Assembly (NCBI GenBank): GCA_022570795.1 | Contig: JAKUDP010000013.1 | Span: 620,001 to 684,000 of the forward strand | Length of the DNA: 64,000 nt | Source of the DNA: Sphaerulina vaccinii | Taxonomy: Eukaryota > Ascomycota > Dothideomycetes > Mycosphaerellales > Mycosphaerellaceae | Direction of reading: 5' to 3' | Part shown: positions 60,656 to 64,000 of the stretch, piece after piece | Numbering within the stretch: the stretch's first letter is position 1 | Layout: every line of letters begins with the position of its first letter | Program-made: the position numbers and the translations under genes | The notes under the pieces: generated by a model | The model's input: only the letters and a program-made list of their open reading frames with translations | The model's database searches: none | Told to the model about the DNA's origin: nothing

Positions 60656-63230
60656 CACGCAATGCTTGAGTGAGATGGTCTCCACGAACCATGCCTTGTG
60701 ACTGGTGAAGTGCGAGAAGGTTCGAGATTGGGTCGGCCGCAACTTCATCGCAACCTCATGTTCAAGGAACATGGCCTCTTCCCGTATTCCTTCCAACTCT
60801 CTGGAAATCGCAACAGTGCCAGCGAATAGATCCAGTGCTGCATCGTCGTTGTTTGTGAGTTGTAAGTAATGGGCTTGATGTCAGTGGGCGGGCGATCAAG
60901 AACCCACAAACATGTTGCTGATGTACACGCATTGCGACTTCCATCAAAACCTTACGAGAGGAGCAAGACTTGTGAGGTCTTTCTGTGTGCAAGCTGGTCG
61001 GTCTCAGCGATTTACCCTCGCGCGACCTGAACAATGAGCATGTATCAATGGACACTTGCACCAACGTAACAAGCATTCCTGGAGTAGACGTCTCGCGTCC
61101 AAGTACACTGATATCAGCTATGGCAGCTGGGAGGCGGCGTTGATACAATGCTGGGGAGATGTTTGAAGTCATGAATGATGGCAGATCTTGTAACACATGA
61201 TCACTCTCAGTACCGCGTATTTAGACCCTCGAGACAGAGTATATGCATTGATCGCTGTCCAAATTCTAAGAGTGCGGTGGGTCTTGACTGATGAGTGTGT
61301 TCGAGACCCGCCATCACCATGCACGCAAATTGTGGTGGTCGCAGTGTAGATCGCGAACTGAAATGGGAAATGTCTCCAGATTGGTAGAGTCTTTGCGCAT
61401 GGCTGTATGATCCAGCATACAATGAGTCTGACTTCGAATGGTCAGGATATCAATTGGGGACCTGGTGTGCTGAACGCCAGGAGGTGCCTAAGAAGCTGGT
61501 CTTGCTGCAGTCAATCAACTAATGCCGGCAGAGCTCCGTCCCCTTGACGGGACGGCGAGGTCTGGTTTCTTAAGTTCAGATGCAGTACAAGCATTCGGGA
61601 GTATCTGTGGAGAGGCTAGTATGATCAACTAGGAACTTGATGCAGACGGAGCGGGATGTCTGAAACTGGATGCGAGCTTTTCCTGAGACTGCTCAGCCAA
61701 TGCGTGTCTCGTATCAGGTGCGAAGTGCCCGAGTTGGCTGTGTGGAAGGTCTCGACTCTTCTCGTACATATACTTGTCCTTATCCTCAGAGACTGCGAGA
61801 TTTTGCTGATCTTGTGAGGATGACTGAAGTTGATCGAGGCGGCTCTAGGTGAGCTGAAGTTCAAGAGCCAATCATACCATATTCTGGCTAGGGGTCTGAA
61901 TCTTGGCTTCTATCGATTTAGTTGAACAAGCAAAACTTGAGCACTTTGTCGATGAAATTCAAGACATCTATGTTGCAAATTGCGCAAAGCTATCACTTTC
62001 TTAGCCTTAGATCCAGATGTGTTACTGGCCGAGCTGTACCTGCAGCCGGGGATTGGCCGCTGGAGGCATTGTCGCAGATGTGCTTGATATCGGGGCTTGG
62101 TGGAGGGCGCTGAAATATCTCAGTGCTCACCGACACCGCTGCGTGAATGCTGAGCTGCTGAGAGACCTGAAAGAGCTGCTAGAGGGCCTGTTGTGTGAGA
62201 TCATTGCGGCGGAGGACCGTGTAGCTTCGCAGCCAACGTGATTCTGACGCCAGAAGAGCTTGGGTTTTGCTGGACCGACGATTAGGTTGCACAGTTAGAA
62301 CGACAAAGAGATGCTCGCGGTGGAAGCCTTGAATTGGGTAGGCGCCTTCCTGGTCACATAGTAACAATCCAGCCTTGACACAGTTGCTTTGAACAAGCCT
62401 GGTCAGATGCTACGCGATGATCTGAGTTGCGGCTTTACACAAGGGCAGAGAAAGGATACGCATATGAGGTTGTGTGGCCGTTGCGCGGGGGTGATTGACG
62501 GCGTGTTCGTGCTGTGCCGTTGTGAAGAGCCGCGTCGTGGAGATGATGTAAGCTGACAGAACTGCCGCCAAAGGCTAATTGTAATCATGTGGACACAGTC
62601 GCCGTGAGCATGAGCGTGGCGCGACGGGTTGATGCCTTGTCCAGGAGATCTGGATGTCTTTTGAGCTGTAGACCAAAATGATGAATCTTCAGGCCGTGTG
62701 GCTGTAGTGCTCACGCCGAGTATCGCGGTGCTCGGAGCTCAAGCTATTTCTCTCGATGTTAAACGGAGTGTGATGCTTGCTACCATACTTCGAGGGCGGA
62801 GATGGCAGAGATGGCGAAGATGGTCGAATAGTAAGCTTCAGTTCATGGATGGCTAAGTCAGCGACCGCCTTCCTGGTGTGTGGCCGGATGCACTGAGACT
62901 TGCAAGGCTGCTGGTGCCTCTATCTGAGCTGAACAGAGAGGTTGCTGAATGTTGGTAATGTCTTTGACTAGACTGAATGGGCTGGCTGGTTGTATCGCTG
63001 TCGAGTCAGGTGCTGAAGCTGTGGTCGTGATTCCGTCAAGCCGGTGAGCACTGGAGTTGGTCTGATGGCCTGGGGGTCAAGATTGAGCTGATGTGTAGAT
63101 ATTTGAACCCGGAGCCGTTCGTCTTCTTGCTGGAAATGCCACGCTTAGTAGGTTCTTGACGATGTCCCCGACTGTGGCTATCGCTTATCCCTTATGAGAC
63201 GCTGCAATCCGATGAGTGGTATCGCAGACC
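60656..63230. other. no confident gene; coding-like minus-strand stretches with stops
   Basis: The plus strand is rich in TG, that is, CA on the minus strand. Minus-strand frames of low-complexity, Q/S/H/P-rich content appear in pieces: near 61,625-61,850 (SQDQQNLAVSEDKDKYMYEK), near 62,050-62,170, and near 62,690-63,120 (LRVQISTHQLNLDPQAIRP). They are separated by TAG or TGA codons that could come from single C-to-T changes. They may be relics of one or two genes. Other frames (60762-61196 minus, 62017-62241 plus) are open but unsupported. Confidence 0.3.
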
Positions 63231-64000
63231 TTACAGGCCCACAACCGGGTCATCTCCCCACACCGCAGTGTCACCCTCGCCGCTCTGGTAGAAGTCTCCC
63301 TCATAGGTGTCATCTGCCTCAACTATGTCTGTCTCGAATCCCCACGGGTAACGCTCGGCTTCCTTATCGCACTTCGGGCATCGTGTACCCCCTCGTCCCG
63401 TTGGAGGCAGCCCATGTACAAGCCAGGAAGAGCTCTATTGATGGTCTCCTCGTAGGTGTCCCTCAGATCATAGTCGGACATTTCGACTATGTTGCCAGGA
63501 AACCCATTGCACGCCTTCTCATCCTTCCCGTTCTTTGGCTGCTTGCACGTGGCGTAGAACTCGCTGAAGTACTCGCGGCGATCGATAGCAGTGGTGCCGG
63601 ACTCATCGCGCTCAGTGGAGTGGTCCTTGAGGAGCTTGCTGGAAGCGAGTGGAACAAGAGTTGCGCTGGCTGCTGTCCTAACGCAATCGCATGTGACTGG
63701 TAGTAGTATTGAGGATCGTGACTGCGATGCTCTTTGTCCACGCTCATGTTGCGGACCAGTCGAAGGACAACGCGTTCTATGCGCTCGTGGAAAACCGATT
63801 CTGCAGTCATGGCTGCCTGCTTAATGATGCATATGGCCGTTAGCGTGGCCTACAATATAGAGGAACACAATGCTCACCTAGCGCACGCTTGAGTGTGTCA
63901 TCCATGAAGGTGATCACACACCGCTCCAATCCCACGCGGCCAGTCTGAAAGAGGCTTGAAAACAGGCGCTCTGGGAGCACGATGGACCAGAAACGAACTC
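63231..64000 (-). pseudogene. frame-broken multi-exon gene of unknown function, 5' end off the window
   Basis: From the right edge the minus strand reads RFWSIVLPERLFSSLFQTG and later CVITFMDDTLKRAL. A typical intron follows at 63813-63877 (65 bases, donor GTGAGC, acceptor GGCAG). It continues in frame with AMTAESVFHERIERVVLRLV. Around 63,630-63,700 the coding frame changes by one base to SSKLLKDHSTERDES, then EYFSEFYATCKQPKNGKDEK. At the run of five C at 63388-63392 it changes again to TRCPKCDKEAERYPWGFETD, ending GDDPVVGL and a TAA at 63231-63233. A sixth base in that run would join the last two parts. A C-P-K-C pair suggests a metal site. Either a pseudogene with two small deletions, sequencing errors, or an unseen short intron. 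The family is not recognised. Confidence 0.6.

Overview
This window is nuclear DNA from a filamentous ascomycete, probably a dothideomycete; that placement is an inference. The genes have short introns of 54-65 bases with GTRNGN donors. The repeats carry a strong signature of repeat-induced point mutation (RIP): CA and TG dinucleotides are almost gone, TA and CTAG are everywhere, and reading frames are closed mainly by TAG codons. The sequence alternates between normal-composition islands (1-5,400; 7,985-12,100; 49,740-53,410; 59,320-64,000) and AT-rich blocks (5,400-7,985; 12,100-49,740; 53,410-59,320), the layout of a 'two-speed' fungal genome.

Left island (1-5,400): the start of an unidentified minus-strand gene runs off the left edge. 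It is followed by a small C-x2-C protein gene, an SREBP-type bHLH regulator gene (2440-3190, +) and a lactate/malate dehydrogenase-like gene (3948-5006, -) whose active site is altered. Second island: a non-LTR retrotransposon relic (about 7,985-10,330) that largely escaped RIP, then a two-exon gene (11295-11997, +) whose C-terminal end resembles the C-x2-C protein of the left island. Third island: a bZIP/DUF3425 regulator with no visible start codon beside the repeat border (to 50796), a second SREBP-type bHLH gene (51885-52328) and a small ORF. Right island: a clearly coding but frame-broken minus-strand gene leaves the right edge (63231-64000). The 3.9 kb before it holds only scattered coding-like segments.

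The 12,100-49,740 block is a nested stack of LTR retrotransposons that can be resolved by target-site duplications. An old minus-strand Gypsy element is split by two minus-strand copies of one Copia family: A at 15390-21134 (TSD ATATA) and B at 23913-35374 (TSD TTATT). Copy B is itself split by a younger plus-strand copy C at 24842-30553 (TSD GTTTC). With C removed, A and B are both 5,745 bp. To the right, a plus-strand Gypsy element with a chromodomain-like end (39036-48388, TSD CTTAC) contains a 2,305-bp short-LTR element (39798-42102, TSD AACTT). A solo LTR of that short element lies at 57887-58061 (TSD TTATA). Two 364-bp LTRs facing in opposite directions close the block (48685-49550).

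The most unusual observations are these: short palindromic GC-rich hairpins whose presence differs between copies of the Copia family; the dehydrogenase with substituted substrate-binding residues; the two SREBP-like bHLH paralogues on either side of the repeat block; the pair of small C-x2-C-x5-W-x2-VD proteins; and an additional ORF in the 3' part of the plus-strand Gypsy element. I saw no rRNA, tRNA, CRISPR array or bacterial-type operon. All boundaries were read by eye; no search or alignment program was run.
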